Assembly: GCF_013778455.1 (NCBI RefSeq)
Contig: NZ_JACEHE010000011.1
Coordinates: 124,001-188,000, forward strand
Direction: 5' to 3'
Source: Streptomyces himalayensis subsp. himalayensis
GTDB taxonomy: Bacteria; Actinomycetota; Actinomycetes; Streptomycetales; Streptomycetaceae
Length of the DNA: 64,000 bases
The translations under genes were made by a program, and so were the position numbers. Under the pieces are notes generated by a model. That model saw nothing but the letters and a program-made list of their open reading frames with translations, did not search any database and had not been told where the DNA came from. Shown piece after piece: positions 44,054 through 52,226 of the stretch (positions within the stretch are counted from its first letter, which is position 1; each line of letters starts with the position of its first letter).

Positions 44054-45007
44054 GTGGCTAAGTACATCCTTGAGCCGGAGGCGCAGGAGTTCGCGGACGC
44101 GACTGCCAACCCGCCCTTCCTGTACGAACTCGGTCCGGAGGGCGCCCGCAAGGTGCTCGACGACGTTCAGGCCGCGCCGGTCGCCAAGGTCGAGGTCGGC
44201 GAAGACAAGTGGCTCACGGTGCCGGCCGAGGTGGGCGACGTCCGAGTCCGCCTCATCAAGCCGCTGGGTGCCGCAGGCCCCCTGCCCGTCATCCTGTACA
44301 TCCACGGAGGCGGGTGGGTCCTCGGCAACTCGGGCACCCACGACCGGCTCATCCGCGAACTGTGCGACGGAGCCAAGGCCGCGATCGCCTTCGTCGAGTA
44401 CGACCGCTCGCCCGAGGCCCACTACCCCGTGGCGATCGAGCAGGCGTACGCGACCGCGCAGTGGATCACCAAGAACGGGGCAAGCGAAGGCCTCGACGCC
44501 AGCCGCATGTCGGTGGCCGGCGACTCGGTCGGAGGGAACATGACGGCCGCCGTGGCGATCATGGCCAAGCAGCGAGGTGACGTGAGCTTCGTGCACCAGT
44601 CGATGTACTACCCAGTCACGGACGCCGCCCAGGACACCGCAAGCTATCAGGAGTTCGCCGACGGCCCGTTCCTCACAGCCAGGGCCATGGCGTGGTTCTG
44701 GGACTCCTACATCCCCGACCAGGGGCAGCGCAACGAGATCACGGCCTCGCCGCTGCGCGCCACGCTGGACGACCTTCGCGACCTGCCCCCGGCCCTCGTG
44801 ATCGTCGACGAAAACGACGTCCTCCGCGACGAGGGCGAGGCCTACGCTGCCAAGCTCACCCAGGCCGGCGTCCCGACCACGAGTGTTCGTTACAACGGCA
44901 TCATCCACGACTTCATGATGCTCAACCCGGTCCGCTCCACCAAGGCCACAACGGCAGCCATCGAACAAGCCATCCATGTCCTGCGAAAAGCACTCGGCAC
45001 CCTCTGA
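44054..45007 (+). CDS. alpha/beta hydrolase (HSL-type esterase)
   Basis: A 317-residue hydrolase from GTG 44054. Oxyanion motif YIHGGGWV, nucleophile motif VAGDSVGGNM (Ser in the elbow), acid in IVDENDVLRDEG, and catalytic His in GIIHDFMML. This is the hormone-sensitive-lipase group acting on short-chain esters. No signal peptide. It stands alone. The 45008-45245 gap shows nothing notable. Confidence 0.92.
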   Translation: MAKYILEPEAQEFADATANPPFLYELGPEGARKVLDDVQAAPVAKVEVGEDKWLTVPAEVGDVRVRLIKPLGAAGPLPVILYIHGGGWVLGNSGTHDRLIRELCDGAKAAIAFVEYDRSPEAHYPVAIEQAYATAQWITKNGASEGLDASRMSVAGDSVGGNMTAAVAIMAKQRGDVSFVHQSMYYPVTDAAQDTASYQEFADGPFLTARAMAWFWDSYIPDQGQRNEITASPLRATLDDLRDLPPALVIVDENDVLRDEGEAYAAKLTQAGVPTTSVRYNGIIHDFMMLNPVRSTKATTAAIEQAIHVLRKALGTL

Positions 45008-45245
45008 CCCACACCCTCGGCCAAGCACTGCCGAGAGAGCCGACACCTCCTCAGTAGGGCCTCGCGTACCGCGCCGCGACGCCCGAGAGCCTGCCCCCGC
45101 TCGGCCGGGTCGTCGACCTACCCCTCCCACACCCGGATCGTCATCGGCGCCTGACTCGGCCTGGCGCGGACCGCGAAGCCGCGACGGTCTCCTTCGATGG
45201 CGGTCCTCCTGATCGTCAGGCGGCGATCACGTTGGCTGGCCGACG

Positions 45246-47408
45246 TCAACCGCTCGTGAGGATGACGAGTTGCTGGGTCGCTCGGGTCATCGCCACATAG
45301 CGGTCGACCGCTCCTGCGACGCCCTCGCCGAACGACTCCGGGTCGATGAGGACGACCAGGTCGAACTCGAGTCCCTTCGACAGCTCCGGGGTCAGCGACC
45401 GGACGCGGGACGTCGCCCGGAACGTGCCCTCGCCGATGTCACCAGTGCCGATGACGCAGGCGATCCCGTCGTCATGCGCGGCGAGCCAGGTGTCGAGGAT
45501 CGAGTTCAGGTCCGCGACGGACCCGTGTACGACGGGGATGCCGCTGCTGCGGATGGAGGTGGGCACATTGGCGTCCGGGAGCGCGGCCCGGATGACCGGC
45601 TCGGCTTCCGCCATGATTTCTTCCGGCGTCCGGTAGTTGATGCTCAGGGAGGCCACGTCGATCCGGTCGAGCCCGACTCGCTCGAGCCGTTCTTGCCACG
45701 ACTCCGTGAACCCGTGCCTGGCCTGGGCGCGGTCCCCGACAATGGTGAGGCTCCGAGACGGGCAGCGGAACAGCAGCATCTGCCATTCTGCGTCGGTGAG
45801 TTCCTGAGCCTCGTCCACCACGACGTGCGCGAACGGGCCGGCGAGCAGGTCCGGTTCGGTCCTGGGCAGTGCGGTCTCGTCGATCAGGCTGTCCTGCAGG
45901 TCCTGTCCGCGCAGCATCGTCACCGCGCCTTCCCCGTCGTCATCGGCCTCGAGTACGTTGTCGATGACGCTGGCCATGCGCTCGCGTTCGGCCGCGACAG
46001 AGGCCTTGTGCCGACGCTTGCGCAGTGCCGCCTTCGGGTCGCCGAGCCGCTGCCGTGCCGCGTCCAGGAGCGGCAGGTCGGACACCGTCCAGGCCTGGGC
46101 GTCCTTGCGCTGCAGCTTCCGAACCTCATCGCGGCCGAACCAGGGAGCGCACATCCGCAGGTAGGCGGGTACCGACCACAGGTCTCCTACGAGGTCAGCC
46201 GCTTCGATCAGCGGCCACGCGCGGTTGAGGGTCCCGACCAGCTCTTCGTCGTGCAGCAGCGACCTCCGGAACAGGCCAGGAGGGACGTCGCCGTGGTGCT
46301 TGTCCATCAGGATCGTGACCAGCTCCTCCCAGATCTGGTCCCGCGCTTCGTTGTGCGGAGTACCTGGTTCCGGCGCTTCGAACGCCTCGGCCCAGTCGTC
46401 GGCGCTCAGCCAGACCTCGCCCCAGGGGGTCGTGACCGTCATCCCCTCGGTGGGCGGCGCTTCGTAGAACCTGACGGCCTTCTCGATCGCCTTCACCATG
46501 TCCACGGACGACTTCAGGAGGACCACGTCCGGGTCGGTCTCGATCGCTGCTCCGGCTCCCTCGGCGACGAGGTCCCGCAGGGTGCAGGTCTGCACGCCCT
46601 CCTCTCCGAGGCTGGGGAGGACGTCGGCGACGTAGGCCAGGTAGGGCCGGTGCGGACCGACGAACAGCACGCCGCCCCGACGGTGACCGAGGCGAGGGTC
46701 GGAGTAAAGGAGGTAGGCCGAGCGGTGCAGAGCGACGACGGTCTTCCCCGTACCCGGACCGCCGTCGACGACGAGAGCGCCGCGGGATCCCGCCCGGACG
46801 ATGGCGTCCTGGTCGGCCTGAATGGTGGCGAGCACGTCTCGCATCCGGGTCGACCGGTTGCTGCCCAGGCTGGCGATGAAGGCGGACTGGTCGTCGAGCG
46901 CGGCGTGCCCTTCAAGCCCCTCAGCGGTGAACACTTCGTCCCAGTAGTCGTTGATCCGGCCGCGGGCCCAGCGATACCTGCGGCGGCTCGCCAGCCCCAT
47001 CGGGTTGGCGTGGGTCGCCGCGAAGAAGGGCTCAGCCGCGGGGGAGCGCCAGTCGAGCAGCAGCCGACGCCCCTCGCTGTCGGTGAGGCCAAGCCGTCCG
47101 ATGTAGACGGGCTCGGGGTTGTCTGCGCTGACGATGTGTCCGAGGCACAGGTCCAGACCGAAGCGACGCAAGGCGCGTAGGCGACCGGTCAGCCGGTGGA
47201 TCTCCATGTCCCGGTCCATCGCCTGCCGGCCAATGCCGCCGGGTGCCTTGAGCTCGGTATCGAGGAGGTCGGACAGTTCGGCGATCGCCTGCTCGAGGCT
47301 CTCCGCGATGGCCGCGAAGTGCTGCTCGTCGCCGGCGATCAGCATCGGGTCGGCCTTGGGGGAGAGGTGGTCGGGAAGGTCAAACGCGCTGGTGGTCAGG
47401 GGAGTCAT
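45246..47408 (-). CDS. helR: RNA polymerase recycling motor ATPase HelR
   Basis: A 720-residue UvrD/PcrA-like ATPase of the HelD group. Walker A is VVDGGPGTGKTVVALH at about 213-228; Walker B VVVDEAQEL; the C-terminal motor motif is YVAMTRATQQLVIL. The N-terminal coiled region is the class-specific arm that enters RNA polymerase. ATG 47408 has GGAG upstream. A rifamycin-associated element at 47618 and a truncated glycosyltransferase directly upstream support the HelR identity: HelR displaces rifamycin from RNA polymerase and gives resistance. Confidence 0.88.
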   Translation of the reverse strand: MTPLTTSAFDLPDHLSPKADPMLIAGDEQHFAAIAESLEQAIAELSDLLDTELKAPGGIGRQAMDRDMEIHRLTGRLRALRRFGLDLCLGHIVSADNPEPVYIGRLGLTDSEGRRLLLDWRSPAAEPFFAATHANPMGLASRRRYRWARGRINDYWDEVFTAEGLEGHAALDDQSAFIASLGSNRSTRMRDVLATIQADQDAIVRAGSRGALVVDGGPGTGKTVVALHRSAYLLYSDPRLGHRRGGVLFVGPHRPYLAYVADVLPSLGEEGVQTCTLRDLVAEGAGAAIETDPDVVLLKSSVDMVKAIEKAVRFYEAPPTEGMTVTTPWGEVWLSADDWAEAFEAPEPGTPHNEARDQIWEELVTILMDKHHGDVPPGLFRRSLLHDEELVGTLNRAWPLIEAADLVGDLWSVPAYLRMCAPWFGRDEVRKLQRKDAQAWTVSDLPLLDAARQRLGDPKAALRKRRHKASVAAERERMASVIDNVLEADDDGEGAVTMLRGQDLQDSLIDETALPRTEPDLLAGPFAHVVVDEAQELTDAEWQMLLFRCPSRSLTIVGDRAQARHGFTESWQERLERVGLDRIDVASLSINYRTPEEIMAEAEPVIRAALPDANVPTSIRSSGIPVVHGSVADLNSILDTWLAAHDDGIACVIGTGDIGEGTFRATSRVRSLTPELSKGLEFDLVVLIDPESFGEGVAGAVDRYVAMTRATQQLVILTSG

Positions 47409-47412
47409 GTCA

Positions 47413-47557
47413 TCAGCTCCGACCCGAGGTCGCGCCCGCGAAGTCCGGCGGCGCGCACACCCGCACCTCGGCACCGAGTGCCCGCAACCGCAGTGCGAGT
47501 CCCACCACCGGCTCTCACGTCACCGCACGATCCATAAACCGACAACAACACACGCAC
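47413..47557 (-). pseudogene. N-terminal remnant of a rifamycin-type glycosyltransferase
   Basis: GTG 47557 has GGAGAG upstream. The frame reads VRVLLSVYGSCGDV; after one extra base it continues EPVVGLALRLRALGAEVR and VCAPPDFAGATSGRS to a stop at 47413. This is the start of MGT-type glycosyltransferases (MRVLLSTYGSRGDVEP). Only about 47 residues remain before helR begins. Rifampin glycosyltransferase (Rgt) genes are known to lie under the same kind of upstream element. Confidence 0.8.
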
Positions 47558-47617
47558 TTGGTGACTCTCCTATTTCCGCAGGTTCTGGGCTCGGCCAGCG
47601 ATTCTGCGGCATGACCC

Positions 47618-47636
47618 GGGCCTTGCCGCAAGGCCC
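47618..47636. promoter_or_regulatory. rifamycin-associated element (RAE)
   Basis: GGGCCTTGCCGCAAGGCCC is a 19-bp inverted repeat that matches, as I remember it, the RAE found before rifamycin-inducible inactivation genes and helR in actinomycetes. It lies 61 bp upstream of the glycosyltransferase remnant and 210 bp upstream of helR. It should make helR inducible by rifamycins. Confidence 0.85.
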
Positions 47637-47639
47637 CCC

Positions 47640-48135
47640 ATGCGCTATAAGTTAAGAGTGGCAAGGAGTGGGTGACCTCCTTGCCTTTGCCTTTATCGCT
47701 CCCCGTGGATGGACAAGCCCTTCACGTAGCGGCGACGCGCCATGTACGGCGGCTTCGTCGGCCCAGGAGAATCTTCCCTGGGCCCACATGCATCCGCGGA
47801 ACGCGAAGTTCTCACCCTCTTCAGCAAGGCCGGCTCGAACGTCGTCGAGAGCGCCGCCACGAACCTGCCCCAAGCGGCAGGTGTTGTCCATCCCGAGTCT
47901 GCCGGCTCCCACCTGCCGAATCTCGCCAGCGCCATCTCCCTCGGGCACACGGCACGACACCCGCTCAGGTACGGCTGGCATGGATGGTGCACCGCGGGCC
48001 ACACGTACTGGCGATCCCGGCCACCTTCGGCCCCGCCACCTGGGCACATCGCCGTCGGCGCGGCGGCTGTCCCAGGCCGGCCCCAACCACGTTGAGGCGT
48101 CCTGGACCACCACTCCTACACGCCCTGGCCTGGCG
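47640..48135. other. 496-bp gap without a recognisable gene
   Basis: Overlapping open frames occur on both strands; the plus frame starting ATG 47742 (117 residues) has the most natural start but matches no family I know. I would not annotate it. Confidence 0.4.
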
Positions 48136-48480
48136 TTAGACGGTGAGCAGCTCGATCTCGATCGCGAGAGCACCGAGCACCTCCTTCTCGGGCGAGTAGA
48201 TACTGCGGATGTTCTCGATCTGCTGCTCGCGACTCGAGGTCGGGTCGACGTTCGACGGACCCTCGCCGTCGAGCAGCGCCTCGAAGTCGTGGTACGCCGT
48301 GACGCGCTTCACGAGCACGTCGCACGTCTCGTCGGTGCCCTTGATCCGGAAGCGGATCACGTCGCCGGCGGCGAGGTCCTCGAGTGCGCGTAGCACACCC
48401 GTACCTCGATCGTCTTGCGGCCGGCGGCGACGAGGTCAACGTACCGGCGGTACAGGTTCAGCTCGCGGACGCGAGCGGCG
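48136..48480 (-). pseudogene. ASCH-domain gene with frameshift
   Basis: Minus frame upstream reads RELNLYRRYVDLVAAGRKTI then EVRV, the start of an ASCH domain. A shift near 48392 leads to LEDLAAGDVIRFRIKGTDET and EKEVLGALAIEIELL ending at 48136. ASCH domains bind RNA or modified nucleic acid. The N-terminus has no proper start and runs into the FBP remnant upstream. Confidence 0.7.
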
Positions 48481-48641
48481 GCTTCATGGTGCGGGAACGC
48501 TCCTGGGGTTTCGAGACAGTCCAGGTGACCCGGGGGCGGTCGGCCAGGTCACGTGGGTCGGATGGGCGCTTCACCGCCCTTGGCGCAGTTCACGAACGCG
48601 GCGCGGATCTCTTGCTCGTCAGCCCCTGTCAGCGGCTTCAT
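48481..48641 (-). pseudogene. FBP-domain gene, N-terminal remnant
   Basis: ATG 48641 starts MKPLTGADEQEIRAAFVNCA followed by KGG; pieces in the other two frames read PRDLADRP and HLDCLETPGAF. This is the start of FBP (FusB-like zinc-finger, EF-G-binding) proteins with at least two frameshifts; the C-terminal zinc finger is gone and the sequence joins the ASCH remnant. Confidence 0.55.
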
Positions 48642-48754
48642 AAAACGCACGCTAAGTTCCCTACAGGTTTTAGGTAACTGCATACCGATCACCGGTAGAG
48701 CAAGGCGTGTGTATACGCGAGGTACGCAGCCCAATTTCGGCCAGTCCAGCAGGT

Positions 48755-49024
48755 CTATCCCTCGTCCTCGCCGGACGACTTCGGCGGACGCCCCCGCCGG
48801 GGAAGAGGCCCTGCCGCGCCAGGCAGCCGCCCCGCATCGGACAACGCCCTGCGCAGCAGAAACTCGATCTGCGCGTTCGTGGACCGCAACTCGTCTCCGG
48901 CCCACCGGGCCAGCGCGTCATGGACCAGCGGATCGAGCCGCAACAGCACCTGCTTGCGCTGTGCGGCCGACCGCTTCGGGGCCGGGCCACCACCCGACTC
49001 GCCCCCGGACGAAGGGGACGTCAC
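48755..49024 (-). CDS. ribbon-helix-helix DNA-binding protein
   Basis: An 89-residue protein whose GTG start overlaps the stop of the SPFH gene (GTGA at 49024-49021). The core is KQVLLRLDPLVHDALARWAG then STNAQIEFLLRRAL, an Arc/HicB-like ribbon-helix-helix. The tail is Arg/Pro-rich. The SPFH-RHH gene pair is common in Streptomyces; autoregulation through the palindrome at 50049 is plausible. Confidence 0.82.
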   Translation of the reverse strand: MTSPSSGGESGGGPAPKRSAAQRKQVLLRLDPLVHDALARWAGDELRSTNAQIEFLLRRALSDAGRLPGAAGPLPRRGRPPKSSGEDEG

Positions 49025-49968
49025 TGGTACAGCGACCCGGTGTTGAGCACGGGCTGCGCGGCCCGGTCCCCGCACAGCACCACCATCAGGTTCGACACCA
49101 TCGCAGCCTTGCGCTCCGAGTCGAGCTCGACGATGCCCTGCTCGGCGATCCGGGAGAGCGCCGCCTCGACCATGCCGACCGCCCCGTCGACGATCTGCCG
49201 CCGGGCCGCCACGACGGCACCGGCCTGCTGCCGCTGCAGCATCGCCGAGGCGATCTCGGGTGCGTACGCGAGATGCGTGAAGCGCGACTCGATGATCTGC
49301 ACACCCGCCGCCTCCACACGTGCGTGGAGCTCGATGGCGAGCTTCTCGGTGATCTCCTCCGCGTTGCCGCGCAGCGAAAGCCCTTCTTCGTCGTGCGCGT
49401 CATAGGGGTACTCGATGGCGATGTGCCGTACGGCCGCCTCGGTCTGGGTCGAGACGAACTCCAGGAAGTCGTCTACCTCGAACGACGCCTGCGCGGTGTC
49501 CTCGACCTTCCAGACCACGACCGCGGCGAGCTCGATCGGGTTGCCGTAGGCGTCGTTGACCTTGAGAACGGCGGTCTCGTGGTTGCGTACCCGCGTCGAG
49601 ATCTTGACCCGGGACGTCAGTGGGTTGACCCAGCGCAGACCGTCGGTACGGATGGTGCCCCGGTAGCGCCCGAACAGCTGGACAACACGGGCTTCGCCCG
49701 GGGCCACCATGTTGAGGCCGCACATGGCGAGGAACGCGGCGATGCCTATCAAAATGCCGAGGACGATCAGCGCCGCCTTCCCACCGGACGAGGCGGTCAC
49801 GGCTCCGAGCACCACGAGGCCCACGCCGGCGGCCAGGCCCACCAGGCCGAGCAGCAGCGCGAGCCCGCCCCCGATGGAGTGTGCGGCGAACTCCCGCACT
49901 CGCGGCTCGGGCATCTCGGGCAGGTCGGTTATGTCTGGAGCGTTCGCCGTGTGGTCGTGTGTGCTCAT
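49021..49968 (-). CDS. SPFH/band-7 domain membrane protein
   Basis: A 315-residue protein with two adjacent transmembrane helices at about 33-58 and 65-88, then an SPFH domain beginning NMVAPGEARVVQLFGRYRGT. The ending of the domain has the RFTHLAYAPEIASAMLQRQQ segment characteristic of this family. Forms oligomeric membrane microdomain assemblies. Operon with the ribbon-helix-helix gene. Confidence 0.92.
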   Translation of the reverse strand: MSTHDHTANAPDITDLPEMPEPRVREFAAHSIGGGLALLLGLVGLAAGVGLVVLGAVTASSGGKAALIVLGILIGIAAFLAMCGLNMVAPGEARVVQLFGRYRGTIRTDGLRWVNPLTSRVKISTRVRNHETAVLKVNDAYGNPIELAAVVVWKVEDTAQASFEVDDFLEFVSTQTEAAVRHIAIEYPYDAHDEEGLSLRGNAEEITEKLAIELHARVEAAGVQIIESRFTHLAYAPEIASAMLQRQQAGAVVAARRQIVDGAVGMVEAALSRIAEQGIVELDSERKAAMVSNLMVVLCGDRAAQPVLNTGSLYQ

Positions 49969-50048
49969 GGAGTGCTCCCCGATTCGAGTGGTTTGAGCTG
50001 TGGGCGAGGTTCATTTCCGTACTGGTGGTCGACCTCACTGTCTAGCAT

Positions 50049-50060
50049 AGTGATATCACT
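50049..50060. promoter_or_regulatory. AGTGATATCACT operator before the SPFH operon
   Basis: A perfect 12-bp palindrome 81 bp before the SPFH start, set in AT-rich sequence (TAGCATAGTGATATCACTTT). Ribbon-helix-helix dimers bind such sites; the operon's own RHH protein is the best candidate. Confidence 0.55.
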
Positions 50061-50093
50061 TTAATGCTGGAGCAAAACCTTCACGCACCTCGG

Positions 50094-50270
50094 AAGCGCA
50101 GCCTCGGCGGGACAGCATGCGGACAGGCCGTCTAGGAGCCGTGCGTAGGAGGCCCGCTTCTGCGGCCGCGGTTCGCTGCGGCCTGTCTCCCAGTGGCCGA
50201 CGGACTCACGCCAGGTGTTCAGCGCCTTGGCGATCTGCTCCTGGCTGAGCCGGCCGTTTCCCTCGCGCAC
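50094..50270 (-). pseudogene. N-terminal HTH remnant of a classical tap gene
   Basis: Minus frame: GRLSQEQIAKALNTWRESVG then HWETGRSEPRPQKRASYARL and LDGLSACCPAE. This follows the N-terminal HTH of Streptomyces Tap closely (LSQAQIAKALGV... EPRPPKRAAYARLLEGL). It is fused in frame to the transposase segment upstream and ends soon after the HTH. So a full-length tap once lay here or was brought in with the IS. Confidence 0.65.
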
Positions 50271-50925
50271 CAGGCGACGGGTGCGCATCAGCCACGCGAA
50301 GAGGCGCTCGACGATCCACCGCTTGGGCAGAGCACCACGAACCGCTTCTGGCCGCGCTGCGTTTGACGATCGCAAGGACCAGCGCGAGTGCGGTGAGGCA
50401 GTACTCGACGAGGCTGCCGGTGAAACCGCCGTCGGCCCGGACAAGGGCCAGCAGGTGGTGCCCGTCGGCGACTTGTCGCAGCAAGACCTGTGCGGCGGTG
50501 CGGTCGCCGGTGTCCGCGGCGGTGACCATCACGCCCAGCAGCAGACCGAGCGTGTCGACCACGACATGCCGCTTGCGGCCTGATCAGCTTGCCGCCGTCG
50601 AAGCCCCGCCTGTCCGCGCCGACGACAGCGTCCGTCTTGCCGACAGCGAGTCAAATCGGCCGGCCGTCGGTGACGCGTCTCGCCCAGCCTCTCGCGGACC
50701 CGGCCATGCAGCCGGTCGTGGAACTCCCTGACCACGCTATGGTCGCGCCAGCGGCGGAAGAACGCGTATGCCCGGTCCCACGGTGGGAAGTCGGCCGGCA
50801 TCGCCCGCCACTTGATGCCGTTGTCCACCAACTGGCGGATCGCGTCAAGCTTCTGCCGGTGGCAGTACGCCTCCGGCTGCCCGCCCCCCGGCCACGCAAC
50901 CAGCTCGGCACCGGCAGCAGTGGCC
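50260..50925 (-). mobile_element. degenerate IS5-family transposase
   Basis: Three minus frames hold consecutive pieces: KLDAIRQLVDNGIKWRAMPA then DFPPWDRAYAFFRRWRDHSV; DTLGLLLGVMVTAADTGDRT; and KRWIVERLFAWLMRTRRLVR. These are the N-terminal, DDE and C-terminal blocks of an IS5-group transposase. At least two frameshifts make it inactive. Terminal inverted repeats were not identified. Confidence 0.8.
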
Positions 50926-50931
50926 GGACCA

Positions 50932-51199
50932 TCATGACGGCCGCCCGCCGAACTGCCAGTTGTGCACCAATGTCGGCGTACCGGTCCGGGGTCAGGATGG
51001 CGCGTGCCGTGTCCGGGTCCGGCGCCCGGACCAACACCGCTGTGCCCAGCCAGGTGGCGCCGTTGTCGGACAGTGGCGGTCCATAGGCGATCAGCTCGTC
51101 CCGGTCGGGCGGCACCGCGAGGTCGGCGGCCTGCCCCGTTCCGAGGTAGAGCACCAGGTACCGGTTGCCGCCGGTCCGACCGCCGGGGAAGTCCCACAT
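50932..51199 (-). pseudogene. YciI-like protein, frameshifted at the C-terminus
   Basis: From ATG 51199 the frame reads RYLVLYLGTGQAADL, IAYGPPLSDNGATWLGTAVL and ILTPDRYADI. The expected ending VHNWQFGGRPS is in the neighbouring frame with its stop at 50932, so one base is missing near 50980. In the present frame the protein would run on into the IS5 remnant. YciI-type dimeric ferredoxin-fold proteins are of unclear function. Confidence 0.75.
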
Positions 51200-51228
51200 G
51201 GTGCGCCCCAGAGTGTTGCGGACGGTTA

Positions 51229-51591
51229 TCAGCCCTGCAGGCGGTCTGCCAGCTGTTCCTTGTCTTGCAGGAACCAGAGCTGGCGACCGCCGTTGCTCTC
51301 CCGCACGAAGTCCTCGAGTGCCGAGCTGGTTTTCAGATGCCGGGAGATGTCACCAAGTACCACCAGGCCCATGCCGTATTGGGCGAACTTCTGGACGATG
51401 TGCCCAGCGATGCGCGTGCGTAGGTGAAAGAAGTCGTCACCCAACCGCTGGGCGGGGACGACGACCCATCGGGCGCCCTGGTAGGTGGCGTCGCCGATCA
51501 GGTCCAGAGCGTCTCGTTCGCCTTCGATGGCCGCCCCCTCGGCTGCGCACATCAGCACGGGGACGTCGTGGATTTTCTCCAAGGAGGTCAT
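51229..51591 (-). CDS. DUF4180 family protein
   Basis: A 120-residue protein with the DUF4180 pattern: DALDLIGDATYQGARWVVVP, then FFHLRTRIAGHIVQKFAQYG and the ending ESNGGRQLWFLQD. Function unknown; frequently encoded near regulators. It is divergent from the excisionase-like HTH gene, with about 100 bp between them that include a palindrome. Confidence 0.88.
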   Translation of the reverse strand: MTSLEKIHDVPVLMCAAEGAAIEGERDALDLIGDATYQGARWVVVPAQRLGDDFFHLRTRIAGHIVQKFAQYGMGLVVLGDISRHLKTSSALEDFVRESNGGRQLWFLQDKEQLADRLQG

Positions 51592-51645
51592 GCCCGCCAG
51601 GCTATAGCGGGTCGACGCGACAGTGAGTACGCTTTACTTCCCTAT

Positions 51646-51659
51646 CGTTACCTGTAACG
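51646..51659. promoter_or_regulatory. CGTTACCTGTAACG inverted repeat
   Basis: A 6-2-6 inverted repeat in the AT-rich divergent promoter region between the DUF4180 and HTH genes. A MerR/excisionase-type protein encoded next to it could bind there. Confidence 0.45.
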
Positions 51660-51689
51660 CCACCTTCTTTGATGTGTTAAGGTACGTTT

Positions 51690-52121
51690 ATGGATCTTTC
51701 GCTCTACTCTGTGGATCAGGTTGCCGAGCGGCTTGGACTCCACGTCCGGACGGTGCGCAAGTACGTGCGCGATGGGCAGCTCAAGGCGGTCAAGATCGGC
51801 AAGCAGTACCGGATCGCGCACGAGGACATCGAGGCGTTCACCGGGCTGCCCTTGCCCGCGACTTCGCGGGAGGCAGCCATGCGCCACCGGCGCGTCGAGG
51901 TCTCCAGCATCGTCGAGATCGACGCGATCGACGCCGAGACGGCCCGCAGGGTGGCCACGCTGCTTACGGCCGCGCCCGCGAGCCGGGATTCCGGTGGCCC
52001 GCCGCTGCGGGTGGAGACCGCCTACGACGAGGAGCGGGCGCGCATGAAGGTCATCGTCCTGGGCGGCCCGGCCGACACCGCGCGACTGCTGGAGTACGTG
52101 AGCGTGGTGGTCGAGTCCTGA
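51690..52121 (+). CDS. excisionase/MerR-type HTH protein
   Basis: A 143-residue protein. Residues 3-55 form a helix_turn_helix_17 (excisionase-like) domain: YSVDQVAERLGLHVRTVRKY then GQLKAVKIGKQYRIAHEDIE. The C-terminal 80 residues form a separate alpha/beta domain (KVIVLGGPADTARLLEYVSV). The two-domain form is usual for Streptomyces regulators next to DUF4180 genes, so it likely regulates that divergent gene. Confidence 0.85.
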   Translation: MDLSLYSVDQVAERLGLHVRTVRKYVRDGQLKAVKIGKQYRIAHEDIEAFTGLPLPATSREAAMRHRRVEVSSIVEIDAIDAETARRVATLLTAAPASRDSGGPPLRVETAYDEERARMKVIVLGGPADTARLLEYVSVVVES

Positions 52122-52226
52122 GCACCACGAGCAGCGCTCTCGACAAGAACGAGGCCTGGCGCGCGAGATCGAACGCCGCTACCGGCAGCGGCATCGTGCC
52201 GGAACCGGCGAGGCCGTGCACCCTCG

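Noticed and set aside
45270..47180. Long plus-strand open frame (over 600 codons)
   Set aside because: It is the antisense shadow of helR; composition is Arg/Gly/Val/Asp-rich without any motif, as expected for the complement of a GC-rich gene.
48553..50064. Plus-strand open frame of about 500 codons
   Set aside because: Antisense to the SPFH and RHH genes.
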